A stretch of DNA of 64,000 bases. It comes from Pseudomonadota bacterium. Lineage in GTDB: Bacteria; Pseudomonadota; Gammaproteobacteria; Xanthomonadales; SZUA-38. The translations under genes were made by a program, and so were the position numbers. Below the pieces are notes generated by a model that saw only the letters and a program-made list of their open reading frames with translations, was not told the DNA's origin and searched no databases. Each line of letters begins with the position of its first letter. Positions within the stretch are counted from its first letter, which is position 1. Shown piece by piece: positions 17,699 through 27,154 of this stretch. Location of the stretch: positions 57,685-121,684 of the forward strand of contig JBCCCR010000020.1 of NCBI GenBank assembly GCA_039033415.1, in the 5' to 3' direction.

Positions 17699-18472
17699 AT
17701 GCCGTTGGATTCAACTACAGGCGTTTACTACGAGGTTCATGGGAATGAGGGGCCGCCCCTCGTCCTGGGTTTTCCCATTTTCGCCTCGATGGCTGACATC
17801 CTCGGTTCCGAAGCAAAAGCGATCCGCGATGGATTTCTTGCTGGGCTTACCGATCGATATCGGGTCCTGCTCCTCGACTATCCGAGCATTGGTCGCAGCG
17901 AAGAGCTCCCCCCGTCGAAGCTATCGGTTGAGCGGGTATGCCATGACCTGCTAGCGGTCGCTGACGAGGCCGGCTTTGAGCGATTTAGCTACTGGGGCTA
18001 CTCGTGGGGTGGATGTGTGGGATACCAGCTCGCCGTCAGGACTGAACGGGTCTCCGCGCTGGCGATGGGCGGGTGGCCACCGCTCGGTGGTCAGTACGAC
18101 GCAATGCTCGCGGCCAGCCGAGAGCAAAAGGACAATCCGCCCCCCGAAGCACAGGTGGTTCTTCGCTCTCCGGCACAGTACGCGCAGTGGGAAACCTTCT
18201 ACGCGAGCCTCCAGCTTTTTGACGATGACAACGCCTCGAAATCGCTGTCCATCCCGCGACTGGCCTATGCGGGCGCGGACGGAGACACGACCGCAGGGTC
18301 TTATACCATTCAGAACGCGTCGATTTTGCGAGACAAGCAAGCGGAGCTCGAGGCGCGCGGCTGGCAGGTTCAGCTGATTGAGGGCGCCGCTCACGAGGAC
18401 GGACTGAATCCGTCCAAGATACTGCCGATTGTAAGACCCTTCCTGGATCGATATGTCGAACACTCAGGTTAG
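17699..18472 (+). CDS. Alpha/beta hydrolase
   Basis: A 257-residue cytosolic hydrolase. GYSWGGCVGYQL (about residue 101) is the nucleophile elbow G-x-S-x-G with Ser as nucleophile; HGNEGPPLVLGFPIF near the N-terminus forms the oxyanion-hole strand; IEGAAHEDGL provides the C-terminal His, and an Asp precedes it in YAGADGDTT. Substrates cannot be predicted. The stop codon overlaps the following dipeptidase gene by 20 bp, so the two are co-translated, which suggests a shared role in peptide or ester breakdown. Confidence 0.85.
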   Translation: MPLDSTTGVYYEVHGNEGPPLVLGFPIFASMADILGSEAKAIRDGFLAGLTDRYRVLLLDYPSIGRSEELPPSKLSVERVCHDLLAVADEAGFERFSYWGYSWGGCVGYQLAVRTERVSALAMGGWPPLGGQYDAMLAASREQKDNPPPEAQVVLRSPAQYAQWETFYASLQLFDDDNASKSLSIPRLAYAGADGDTTAGSYTIQNASILRDKQAELEARGWQVQLIEGAAHEDGLNPSKILPIVRPFLDRYVEHSG

Positions 18473-19463
18473 TTCAGACGCACGAGAGCTCCTTAGCCAA
18501 ACCCTGGTTTGGGACAACCACGCCTGTATGCCTTTGCGCCATGGCGACGATGATTTTCTGCCGCAGCTGGAGCGGTGCCGGGAGGCCGGCTGTGATGTTG
18601 TCAGCCTGAATATTGGCTTCGGCTTCAAAACGCTGGACGAACATCTTCGCACCGCGGCCCTGTTCCGCCGGTGGGTGAGCCAACGGCCCGAGCGTTACCG
18701 GCTCGCTAAGTCGCTGAGCGACATTGATGAGGCGCGCGAGTCTGGGCAGCTGGCGATCGTCTTCGACGTCGAGGGCATGGCGCTGCTGGATGAGGGTGAC
18801 TATGGCCTGGTTTCGATGCTGCGCGAGCTCGGGGTCATCTGGATGCTGGTGGCCTACAACAAAAACAACGCGGCGGGTGGTGGCTGTGCGGATGAAGACC
18901 CGGGCCTGACGCCCCACGGTAAGGCCATTCTTAAAGAAATGAAGCGGGTCGGCATGATCGCATGCTGTTCCCACACCGGCCATCGCACGGCGATGGACGT
19001 GATGGAAGCCGCCGATAATCCAGTGGTGTTTTCCCATTCCAATGCCAGCGCCGTGCATTCGCACTTTCGCAACATCCCCGACGAGCTGATCCTCGCCTGT
19101 GCGGAAACGGGTGGGGTTGTCGGGATCAATGGCATCGGCGAATTTCTGGGGGAGAACGGCGACTATGCGGAGCTCTTACTGCGCCATATCGATCATGTGT
19201 CGGAATTGGCAGGTCCCGAGCACGTAGGGCTGGGTCTAGATTATGTGTATGATCAGCAGGAGCTGCTCGACTATCTCAAAGCCCACCCTGAGTTGTTCGG
19301 TGTCGACCCCGAACCGAAGGTTCGGATGGCCGGACCCGAAGTGCTGCCAGAGCTGGTGGCCGCCATGCTGCAGCGCGGCTACCAGCAACGCCACATCGAG
19401 ATGATTTTGGGCGGCAACTGGCGTCGGGTAGCCCAGCAGGTCTGGATCGATGGGCAACGTTAG
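18453..19463 (+). CDS. M19 membrane dipeptidase family protein with variant metal site
   Basis: A 336-residue (beta/alpha)8 metallohydrolase of the renal-dipeptidase family, which cleaves dipeptides including those with D- or dehydro-residues. The family HxD motif appears as H23-A-C25, so the Asp metal ligand is replaced by Cys. Other ligands are present: E107 in FDVEG, H174/H177 in CCSHTGH, and H195 in VFSHSNA. No signal peptide is present, so it should act in the cytosol. It overlaps the hydrolase upstream by 20 bp and the AraC regulator downstream by 14 bp, a tightly packed three-gene unit. Confidence 0.88.
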   Translation: MSNTQVSSDARELLSQTLVWDNHACMPLRHGDDDFLPQLERCREAGCDVVSLNIGFGFKTLDEHLRTAALFRRWVSQRPERYRLAKSLSDIDEARESGQLAIVFDVEGMALLDEGDYGLVSMLRELGVIWMLVAYNKNNAAGGGCADEDPGLTPHGKAILKEMKRVGMIACCSHTGHRTAMDVMEAADNPVVFSHSNASAVHSHFRNIPDELILACAETGGVVGINGIGEFLGENGDYAELLLRHIDHVSELAGPEHVGLGLDYVYDQQELLDYLKAHPELFGVDPEPKVRMAGPEVLPELVAAMLQRGYQQRHIEMILGGNWRRVAQQVWIDGQR

Positions 19464-20547
19464 ACCCTTGACCGAGTCGGCCTCTCGATCAGAAGATGTG
19501 GCTCTGCCGTACGTGAGCGAGCCCTTGGCCCGAGATCACCAAAGCCCGACTGGTAATACTCAAAAGGTCCTAAGGATCAGGGATCTCAAGCGTCTTGCCT
19601 TGCCGCAGGAAGAGCTGGAAGCGCTGCCAAAGGACGAGACATCGCGTTCGCTGCAGCACACCTGTGACGGCGATCAGGAAGTTATTGCGCTGGCTGACGA
19701 CCTGATTTTCGCCCGTACCGACGTGCCCCATATCGATCAGGCCCCGGACGATCGCCAGTGGTCGATCGACTACAGCGGCTGGCTGTATCTGCATTTTCGC
19801 CTCGAAGGCCTGAGCCGGGAAATTCAGCCGGACGGAGAAGTCACCGACCTCGGTGGACAGAGTTTTATCCTGTCGGTGTCGAATGGTCCGTCGTCGACCC
19901 GGGAGGTGTTGGGGGAGAAGTGGCGCACGGTAGGCGTGGCCTGCAAACCTTCGTTTATACGGCGCGAGCTGAAGATGGACCCGGCGGATCTGCCGACCGA
20001 GCTGGCCCGCTTTCAGGCCGGTGAGGTAGACGCGGAGTTCTGGTACGCCGGCGAACTGTCTCGCGAGATGTTCAGCGTCGCGGGTGCGCTGATGAATCCC
20101 CGGATTCACGACAGCATCCGTCCGATCTACATTCGTGCCAAAGCCGTAGAGCTTGTCTGTCTGGCTCTGGATCGTGTTCGCCGGCCTCAGCCGGTGCTGG
20201 CAGCGCCGATCAAGCTGACCCAGCACGACGTTCGCTGTCTGCACCAGGCCCGGGCTATCCTCGAGGAGAGCCCTACGGCGCCGACGCTCGATCAGCTGGC
20301 GCGACGCGTCGGCGTTAACCGCAACAAGCTCGCCATGGGTTTCAAATACGTTTTTGGTGAGACGGTGGCCGCCTTTCATCGCGAGCACCGGCTGGAGATG
20401 GCGCGCGAGATGTTGCGTGATCCCGACGTCAGCGTTGGTCAGGTTGCCGACGCCGCCGGGTACCGGGACGCGGGTAGCTTCAGTAAAGCGTTCAAGCTTC
20501 GCTATGGCATGCTCCCATCGGACATGCGTCCCGGCAATCGGACGTGA
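19450..20547 (+). CDS. AraC-family transcriptional regulator
   Basis: A 365-residue regulator. The C-terminal about 100 residues form the double helix-turn-helix: LDQLARRVGVNRNKLAMGFK followed by FHREHRLEMAREMLRD and QVADAAGYRDAGSFSKAFK. The N-terminal half has no clear ligand-binding family; it resembles the PchR-type (siderophore-binding) arrangement in length and in the sentence-like block FHRLEGLSREIQ, but this is only a suggestion. The gene overlaps the dipeptidase and precedes, by 125 bp, the TonB receptor operon. It is the obvious candidate to control that operon in response to the imported compound. Confidence 0.88.
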   Translation: MGNVRPLTESASRSEDVALPYVSEPLARDHQSPTGNTQKVLRIRDLKRLALPQEELEALPKDETSRSLQHTCDGDQEVIALADDLIFARTDVPHIDQAPDDRQWSIDYSGWLYLHFRLEGLSREIQPDGEVTDLGGQSFILSVSNGPSSTREVLGEKWRTVGVACKPSFIRRELKMDPADLPTELARFQAGEVDAEFWYAGELSREMFSVAGALMNPRIHDSIRPIYIRAKAVELVCLALDRVRRPQPVLAAPIKLTQHDVRCLHQARAILEESPTAPTLDQLARRVGVNRNKLAMGFKYVFGETVAAFHREHRLEMAREMLRDPDVSVGQVADAAGYRDAGSFSKAFKLRYGMLPSDMRPGNRT

Positions 20548-20672
20548 CCTTTCTTTCTACACGGCACACTAAAGTGACGTTCGCCCGATACCGAGTGACG
20601 GCGGCCCGACTCAACTAACGTCGCTAATGGCAGACTGAATCCTCCCAAATTCCAGCTGACTGGGGGTGTCTC

Positions 20673-22802
20673 GTGAAACGTCATTCCAACCTGTTTGTCT
20701 CCGGCTGCCTGCTTCTCACCGCCGCACCCGCCGCGACTTTCGCCCAAGACCAATCCGACGACGTGTTTGTCATTGAAGAGATTGTCGTGACGGCGCAAAA
20801 GCGGGAAGAACGGGTCTTCGACGTACCGCTTTCGGTGACCGCGATGACGGGTGACGAGATCGCTGAACGCGGCATCACCAACCTGCTGGATGCCCAGTAC
20901 GCAGTCTCGGGGCTGACCCTCACTGAATTCGGCCCAGGGCAGCAGCGCGCTCAGCTGCGCGGCACCGGTACGGCGGGCGGAGCCACGGGTCTTGCGACCG
21001 TGGGTTTCTATATCGACGAGGTTCCGCTCGTGGCCAACGCCGGTGGCGCAGGACCGGATATTCGCCTCCTGGATATGGCGCGAATCGAGGTGCTTCGGGG
21101 GCCGCAGCCAACGCTTTACGGTGAGGGCTCCATGGGGGGAACCATTCGGTACATCACCGCTGACCCGGAACTGACAGAGTTTTCGGGCAACGTCGGCGCG
21201 AGCTTCGGTTCCGTAACCGACGGCAGTGAATCCTGGCGCGGGCAGGCGGTTGTGAACATCCCGCTGATAGAGAACGAGCTAGGTGTTCGCTTTGCGGTTG
21301 CCGAAGAGCAGATCGGCGGCTGGATAGACTCGGTGATCGACGGCCGGGATGATGTCAACGAAGCTGACATCACCACGCTGCGCGGCAAGCTGCTCTGGCA
21401 ACCCAATGACCGCTTCACGCTGCGCGCGATGCTGCTCACCCAGGATCTGGATCAGCCCTACCAGAACTTTGGCGGTCCGGACCGCACCACCATCACGGGT
21501 TTCCCCACGGGGAACCGCGACGAATATGACATCTTTAATCTGACCGCGAGCTACGAGTTTGATCGCTTCACGGTGCTGGGCACCGTTGGCTACATCGATC
21601 GCGAGGCAAGCGCCATCTTCGATCTGACCGCCTTCGGCGTTGGGTTCTTCACGGCCCCGCCGGAGTTTGGCGGCTTTGGCCTGCCGCCGGGCCTGATCAC
21701 CCGGGTCGGACTCACCTCCGACACGGAATACGAGATGTGGTCGCAGGAGCTGCGCCTCACCTCCAACGGTGACGGACCGCTCAACTACAACCTCGGCATT
21801 TATCATCGCGATCCGGAAACCGACACCAACTCGGTCACCATCACAGAGCCCAATGCTATCCAGGACCTGATCGGTTTCGACCCCTTTAGCGGCGGGCCCG
21901 CTACCAATGAGTCGGATGCCTTTGCGGTCTTTGGTGACGTCAGCTACGCCTTCAATGAGCAGTGGGAAGTGCTGCTTGGCGTGCGCTACTACGAAGATGA
22001 ACGGACGCAGCGAACGCTGGCGCCGACACCGCGTCAGGCTGAGTTCGACACCACCAACCCGCGGATCAACGTAGCGTGGACGCCAAACGACAACAGCTCG
22101 TATTACGCAAACTACGCCAAGGGATTCCGCAGCGGCGGCTTTAACGTCCAGATCCCCGGCTTCAATATCCCACCGGATTTTGGCCCCGAGGACTTCAACT
22201 CCTTTGAAATTGGCACCAAGCAAATTGCGCTCGACGGACGCGTGTCCTGGGAGCTTGCCGCGTACTACAACGACTGGACCGATATTCAGGTGCCGGCGCC
22301 GGCCGCCGCCATTCCGTTCTTTACGAACGGCGGTGAGGCCTCCGGTCCGGGCGTCGACTTCTCTTTGCGTGCGCTGCTCGGCGAGGAGTTCACGTTGGGT
22401 GTGACCTACGGCTGGACTGATATGGAGTACGACACCGATACCGGTGATCGGAACCGAGGCGATTCGCTTGATCTGGTGGCGGAGCGGACCGGCTCTATTT
22501 CGTTGGACTGGGCCCGGCAGATCTCCGGCGGCACGGAGCTGCGGGCCCGGGCGGACTATCAGCACACCAGCGGCTTTACGCTGACGGTTCGTCGCCCGCC
22601 CTTTAATCAGGTGAATCCGACGGACTCACGTAATGTATTCAACCTGCGTTTCGGCGCCAGCTTCGGTGACTATGAAGCTTACCTGTTTGCCAACAACCTG
22701 ACGGACGACGACGGGACCCTGTATCCGATCATCGGCACCAACCTGGAGCCGGTGCTGCCGATTCCACGGGTCATCGGTGCTGAGTTTCGGGTATCGTTCT
22801 GA
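20673..22802 (+). CDS. TonB-dependent outer-membrane receptor (first gene of the operon)
   Basis: A 709-residue receptor of the outer membrane. Signal peptide about residues 1-25; the TonB box is near EEIVVTAQKRE; the plug domain spans residues 40-160 (VTAMTGDEIAERGITNL, RIEVLRGPQPTLYGEGSMGG); the barrel runs to the C-terminus ending in Phe (GAEFRVSF), as required for outer-membrane insertion. The start is GTG 20673. The type resembles sphingomonad/Caulobacter receptors for organic substrates rather than ferric siderophores, which is inference. It leads a seven-gene unit with gaps of 27 bp or less. No Fur or Zur box is seen ahead of it. Confidence 0.92.
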   Translation: MKRHSNLFVSGCLLLTAAPAATFAQDQSDDVFVIEEIVVTAQKREERVFDVPLSVTAMTGDEIAERGITNLLDAQYAVSGLTLTEFGPGQQRAQLRGTGTAGGATGLATVGFYIDEVPLVANAGGAGPDIRLLDMARIEVLRGPQPTLYGEGSMGGTIRYITADPELTEFSGNVGASFGSVTDGSESWRGQAVVNIPLIENELGVRFAVAEEQIGGWIDSVIDGRDDVNEADITTLRGKLLWQPNDRFTLRAMLLTQDLDQPYQNFGGPDRTTITGFPTGNRDEYDIFNLTASYEFDRFTVLGTVGYIDREASAIFDLTAFGVGFFTAPPEFGGFGLPPGLITRVGLTSDTEYEMWSQELRLTSNGDGPLNYNLGIYHRDPETDTNSVTITEPNAIQDLIGFDPFSGGPATNESDAFAVFGDVSYAFNEQWEVLLGVRYYEDERTQRTLAPTPRQAEFDTTNPRINVAWTPNDNSSYYANYAKGFRSGGFNVQIPGFNIPPDFGPEDFNSFEIGTKQIALDGRVSWELAAYYNDWTDIQVPAPAAAIPFFTNGGEASGPGVDFSLRALLGEEFTLGVTYGWTDMEYDTDTGDRNRGDSLDLVAERTGSISLDWARQISGGTELRARADYQHTSGFTLTVRRPPFNQVNPTDSRNVFNLRFGASFGDYEAYLFANNLTDDDGTLYPIIGTNLEPVLPIPRVIGAEFRVSF

Positions 22803-22829
22803 GCAGGTTTCGAGTAAGGGAGGGGCACA

Positions 22830-24182
22830 GTGCCGCAAGCTGGCGGCCCGCTGAAACGGACTGTCCTGGCGGCGTATGCCGCCCCCGCGTTTTCCCAGGC
22901 GCTGATACACGGGCCGGTGGGGACCGTGATCCAGGGTATCTATGGTCGGGACTTCGGGGTTGCACTCTCGTCCATCGCGTTCGCGCTGGTTGTATCCAGG
23001 ATCTTCGACGCGATCACCGACCCGATCATCGGCTATCTGTCCGACCGGTACCGGACCCGCTACGGTCACCGAAAGCCCTGGCTGGTCGTCGGTTCGCTCA
23101 TTGCGGTGGTCGCCTGCTGGTATCTCTATATTCCGCCGGAGCAGGTGACCGCTGGCTACTTTCTGTTGTGGTTTCTCCTAGCCTATTTTGGCTGGACCGT
23201 ATCGGAGATTCCCTACCGCGCGTGGATGGCGGACCTCACCGACGATTATCAGCAGCGTACCCGCATCGCCGCTTGGCGCACGTTTGCGCGCTACCTCGGG
23301 TTTATCGCTTTCTACGGCATTCCGCTCCTGCCGTTTTTCGAGACCACCGAATTCACGGCGGAGACGTTAAAAGTCACGGCTGTGGTCGCAGCCATCGCTT
23401 TGCCGACTACCGCCCTGATTGCTGCCTGGATCGTGCCGCAGGGTGGGGTGGTTGTCAGCGCTGGTCGGCCGAACCTGCGGCAGGTGGTGCCGGCACTGCT
23501 GCGCAACAAGCCGCTATTGCTGTTTCTCGCGACGTTTGCCACTGGTGGACTGGCCACCGGCACGGCCTTTGGTCTGCTGTTCTTTTTTGTCGACAGCCAC
23601 CTGGGGCTTGGCGGCACGCTGGCGCTGCTGTTTGTGCTCGGCGCTCCGATCGGCGCCGTCACCATGCCGTTTTGGGTATGGCTCGCCAATCGTATTGGCA
23701 AGGAGCGCTCGTGGGCGATCGCCTACCTGTGCTCCGGGAGCTTTCTCTTGGCCCACCTGCTCATTCCTGCTGGGCCGGAAGGCGAGCTGCTGCTGATCAT
23801 CATGTTTGTGCTGGTGTTTTCGGTGTCTTCAGCGGGGGTTGTGGTTCCCGCGGCGCTCCTCGCCGACATCGTCGACTACGGGAAGTGGAAGTTCCGCGGC
23901 GATTACGCGGGCACCTATTACTCGGTGCAGACCATGGTCGAAAAAGGGGTCGAGGGGCTTGGGGTGGCGCTGGGCCTAGCGGTTGTCAGCTGGTTTGGCT
24001 TCGATCCGCAGCTGGATACTCAGACCGAACGAGGCACATTTGGGCTGCTGCTCGGTTTCCCCGTGTTGCCGGCTTTCATGACCCTGCTGACCGTCCCTAT
24101 TATCTGGCGCTTTCCGATCAACCGGCGGCGGCAGCAGATCATTGTCAAACGGCTCGCGCGCCGCGAGGCCGCCTCATCGTAA
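22830..24182 (+). CDS. MFS transporter of the sodium:sugar symporter (GPH/MFS_2) type
   Basis: A 450-residue inner-membrane protein with about twelve membrane segments. The loop between helices 2 and 3 reads DRYRTRYGHRKPW, the conserved GPH-family loop (DRxxTRxGxRRPW). The start is GTG 22830 preceded by AGGGAGGGG. Some branches of the family carry amino sugars, glucuronides or peptides rather than disaccharides; here its place between a TonB receptor and peptidases suggests cytoplasmic entry of a peptide or amino-acid derivative. Nine bases separate it from the DUF885 gene. Confidence 0.9.
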   Translation: MPQAGGPLKRTVLAAYAAPAFSQALIHGPVGTVIQGIYGRDFGVALSSIAFALVVSRIFDAITDPIIGYLSDRYRTRYGHRKPWLVVGSLIAVVACWYLYIPPEQVTAGYFLLWFLLAYFGWTVSEIPYRAWMADLTDDYQQRTRIAAWRTFARYLGFIAFYGIPLLPFFETTEFTAETLKVTAVVAAIALPTTALIAAWIVPQGGVVVSAGRPNLRQVVPALLRNKPLLLFLATFATGGLATGTAFGLLFFFVDSHLGLGGTLALLFVLGAPIGAVTMPFWVWLANRIGKERSWAIAYLCSGSFLLAHLLIPAGPEGELLLIIMFVLVFSVSSAGVVVPAALLADIVDYGKWKFRGDYAGTYYSVQTMVEKGVEGLGVALGLAVVSWFGFDPQLDTQTERGTFGLLLGFPVLPAFMTLLTVPIIWRFPINRRRQQIIVKRLARREAASS

Positions 24183-24191
24183 GAGAACACC

Positions 24192-25898
24192 ATGTCTGAA
24201 CCGAGTACACAGCTGGCGGACCTTGCTCAGCGCTACTGGAAGCTGGAGTGTTTTGAATCGCCGTTCAGCGCCATCCTGGCCGGCCAGTCGACCGACGACG
24301 CCGTCCTGTTCCGGGAATCGCCGGCTGATCACGACCGGCGCGCCGAGCGAGCGGCGGCGTTGCTTAAGGAGAGTCAGTCTGTCTCCTCCAACGGCCTGGA
24401 TCCCCAGGATCATGCGACCCTGACCCTGCTGCAGCGTGAGCTTAAGCGGATCGTGGATTTTCATCGGGTAAGCGCGCATCTGCGGCCTTCGCTGTTTCCG
24501 GCCGGCCCGGATTTCAATCTGGTTTACTTCGCCAACAGCGCCAGCGCCAATACGGCGCAGGCCGCCGAACTTTTTGTCGAGCGCCTGGCGACGGTTAAGG
24601 ACTACGTGGCAGACCTCAAAGCCTGTCTTCGGCAGGGGCGGGCTGCGGGCTTCCGGTATCCCGGGCTGGTGCTTGAGCGCGGCGCAGCCGCAGCCCAAGC
24701 CAACACGGCCACTGAGCTGTCTGATTCACCCTTCCTCGGGCCGCTGCTGCGTTCGCCGGTCCGCGACACCGACGAGGTAAGAAAGCATCTGTCCGACGCA
24801 CGACGACTCGTGGAGCAGGATGTGCTGCCGGAGCTTCGGGGCTATGCCGCTTTTCTCACCGACGAGCTGGAGAAAACATCGCGGGAATCGCTGGCCTGCA
24901 CCGACGATCCGGCCGGACCGGAATTCTATGAGCTGCTGGTAAGTCACTACACGTCGCTCGACAGCTCGGCGGACGAGATTCATGAGCTGGGCCTATCGGA
25001 GGTCCAGCGGGTGGAGGAAGAGATGGCGACCGTAGCGGCTGAGGCGGGTTACGAGGGCCGTCTGGAAGACTATCGGGCGTTCATCGGATCAGACCCATCG
25101 TTTTATGCGACGTCGCTCGAGGAGCATCACAACACGGTGCTGGCGCTGTGCAAGCGCATCGATCAGCACATCCCCGCCTATTTTGGCCGTATTCCCCGGA
25201 TTACGTATTCGGTGCGGTGTATTCCCGAAGACATGTCGGAGAACCTGCCGCCCGCCTACGCGCAGCCCAGCCCCGCGGACAACTCGGCCCCGGGCATTTA
25301 CTGGATCTCCAGCCTGCTGGAGAAGTGTCCCACCTACCTTTATCCCTCGATTACGCTGCACGAAGCGTGGCCTGGACACCTGATGCAGATCGCGCTGATG
25401 CAGGAGCAGACCGACCTGCCGGCGTTTCGGCGCAACGGCGCGCTCAAGTACACCGCTTGTATCGAGGGCTGGGCCATGTACTGCGAAAACCTTGGCGAGG
25501 AGCTGGGCATGTACCAGACACCCCATGAAAAGATGGGGCGTTTGATCGGCGAAATGTGGCGGTCCGTGCGGCTGGTTGTCGATACGGGGCTTCACACGCG
25601 AGGCTGGAGTCGGCAGCAGGCCATCGACTATCTGGCTCGCCTGGCACCCATGCCCCAACCGATGGTGGAAGCCGAGGTGGATCGTTACATCGCGCTCCCC
25701 GGGCAGGCGCTGGCCTACCAGCCCGGCAACCTCAAGTTTCGCGAGCTGCGCCAGCGCGCGGAGCGAGAGCTCGGTTCCCGCTTTGATATCCGTTCCTTTC
25801 ACGACCAGCTGATCGCCGCGGGTCCCGTTACGCTGCCAGTGCTGGATAATCTGACCCAGCATTGGCTCGATCAGCAAAAGGTAACGGTGGCGGCATGA
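24192..25898 (+). CDS. DUF885 family metallopeptidase-like protein
   Basis: A 568-residue protein. The zinc motif HEAWPGH (about residues 390-396) is the DUF885 signature, in which two His and a distant Glu (EGWAMYCE, about residue 424) would bind zinc. Members are distantly related to M32/M2-like carboxypeptidases and are thought to act on peptides or peptide-like amides. No signal peptide is seen, so action is cytosolic. It sits between the MFS transporter and the FAD oxidoreductase, whose ATG overlaps its stop (ATGA). Together with the M3 domain downstream it gives this operon two separate peptidase families. Confidence 0.88.
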   Translation: MSEPSTQLADLAQRYWKLECFESPFSAILAGQSTDDAVLFRESPADHDRRAERAAALLKESQSVSSNGLDPQDHATLTLLQRELKRIVDFHRVSAHLRPSLFPAGPDFNLVYFANSASANTAQAAELFVERLATVKDYVADLKACLRQGRAAGFRYPGLVLERGAAAAQANTATELSDSPFLGPLLRSPVRDTDEVRKHLSDARRLVEQDVLPELRGYAAFLTDELEKTSRESLACTDDPAGPEFYELLVSHYTSLDSSADEIHELGLSEVQRVEEEMATVAAEAGYEGRLEDYRAFIGSDPSFYATSLEEHHNTVLALCKRIDQHIPAYFGRIPRITYSVRCIPEDMSENLPPAYAQPSPADNSAPGIYWISSLLEKCPTYLYPSITLHEAWPGHLMQIALMQEQTDLPAFRRNGALKYTACIEGWAMYCENLGEELGMYQTPHEKMGRLIGEMWRSVRLVVDTGLHTRGWSRQQAIDYLARLAPMPQPMVEAEVDRYIALPGQALAYQPGNLKFRELRQRAERELGSRFDIRSFHDQLIAAGPVTLPVLDNLTQHWLDQQKVTVAA

Positions 25899-27145
25899 GA
25901 ACTTTCGACGTGGTGATTGTAGGGGCAGGCATTATCGGGCTGTCGACGGCTTACCAGCTTGGGCGCCGGGGACGCTGCCGCGTTCTGGTACTGGAGAAAG
26001 GTCGGGCGGTGGGCGCCGGTTCAACCGGCGCATCGTCAGCCGTTTGCCGGTTCCGCTATTCGCGGGACGACATGGTGGCGCTGGCCCTGGACGGCATCTC
26101 AACTTATCGGGACTGGCAGGCATTCACCGAACTCAAAGCGCCCCGCGCCAGCTTTAATCATGATGGGGTGCTGTGGCTCACCGGCGAAGACCGCGAATTT
26201 GCGCCCCGGGAGGCGCAGCGAATGTCAGCGCTCGGCATCGCGGCAGAGGTGCTCTACGACGATGATCTGGCGGAGCGGTTCCCCGCGTTCAGTCGGCGGG
26301 TCCGCATGCCGGATCTCGAAACCGGTGAAGATCCCGGCGGTGAGGAGGGTGGTGTCCATCTCTTTGAGCCCGATGGCGGCTGGATCGATCCCGTGGCCTC
26401 CGCTGAAGATCTGCTCGAGGCGGCCCGAAATCGGGGCGTAACGGTCGAGTTCTCTCAGCAGGTCACCGAAATCAAGCGTGAAGGCGGCCGCGTTACGGGT
26501 GTGAAAACCGCTGGCGGTGAGGACATTGCCTGTCCGGTGGTGGTGAATGCAGCCGGCCCTTGGTGCACTCAGCTCAGCGAGGCTGCCGGCGTGACGGTTT
26601 CCTGGGATCTGGTGCCGACCCGGATTCAGGTGCTCTATCTCGATCGTGGCGATTCGCTTCCAGGGCATATCCCCGTGACGGCGGACGTCGCCGGCGGGAT
26701 CTATTTTCGAACGCAAAACAACGGCCAGCAGCTTGTGGTCGGATCGGTTCGGGAAGAAGACGAGCGCGAGGCCGTCGATGACCCGGACCACTTCCAGACC
26801 ATTCATGACGATGAGTTTGCCTACACCCAGCTGCACCTGCTGTCACATCGCCTGCCTGGGCTGCCTCAGCGCGGCCGGGTTCGAGGCTATTGCGGCCTCT
26901 ACACGGTGAATCGAGATGATGTTCACCCGGTGCTTGGGGAAACGGAGCTCTCAGGTTTCTGGGTGGCCAACGGCTTCAGCGGGCACGGGTTCAAGATAGC
27001 CCCGGCCATCGGCGCGATGATGGCGGACGCTATCGATGGGCCGTTGACCGGCGGCGCAGACAGCTTTACCACAGCCGTACCGCTCCAAGCGTTCGGCGTT
27101 GGCCGCGATCCACTCATCCTCGAATCCAGATCGGTGCTTGCGTAG
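25895..27145 (+). CDS. FAD-dependent oxidoreductase (DAO family)
   Basis: A 416-residue flavoenzyme. VVIVGAGIIGLSTAYQLG (residues 7-24) is the dinucleotide-binding fold; GSTGASSAVCRF (about residues 44-55) is the second FAD contact, and the C-terminal WVANGFSGHGFKIAPAIG is the DAO active-site strand. The type is close to sarcosine oxidase or amino-acid oxidase/dehydrogenase, which take electrons from amines or amino acids. ATG 25895 is chosen because it begins the Rossmann fold and overlaps the preceding stop by 4 bp. In this operon it would act on an amino acid or amine released by the peptidases. Confidence 0.88.
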   Translation: MRTFDVVIVGAGIIGLSTAYQLGRRGRCRVLVLEKGRAVGAGSTGASSAVCRFRYSRDDMVALALDGISTYRDWQAFTELKAPRASFNHDGVLWLTGEDREFAPREAQRMSALGIAAEVLYDDDLAERFPAFSRRVRMPDLETGEDPGGEEGGVHLFEPDGGWIDPVASAEDLLEAARNRGVTVEFSQQVTEIKREGGRVTGVKTAGGEDIACPVVVNAAGPWCTQLSEAAGVTVSWDLVPTRIQVLYLDRGDSLPGHIPVTADVAGGIYFRTQNNGQQLVVGSVREEDEREAVDDPDHFQTIHDDEFAYTQLHLLSHRLPGLPQRGRVRGYCGLYTVNRDDVHPVLGETELSGFWVANGFSGHGFKIAPAIGAMMADAIDGPLTGGADSFTTAVPLQAFGVGRDPLILESRSVLA

Positions 27146-27154
27146 GAGAGAAGC

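Noticed and set aside
21279..22565. 428-codon minus-strand ORF opposite the TonB receptor
   Set aside because: Long antisense frames are expected in GC-rich genes; the plus strand has signal peptide, plug and C-terminal Phe, and the antisense has no family pattern.
23168..24199. Long plus-strand ORF overlapping the MFS gene
   Set aside because: It lies in another frame of the same DNA; the MFS frame has twelve membrane segments and the GPH motif.
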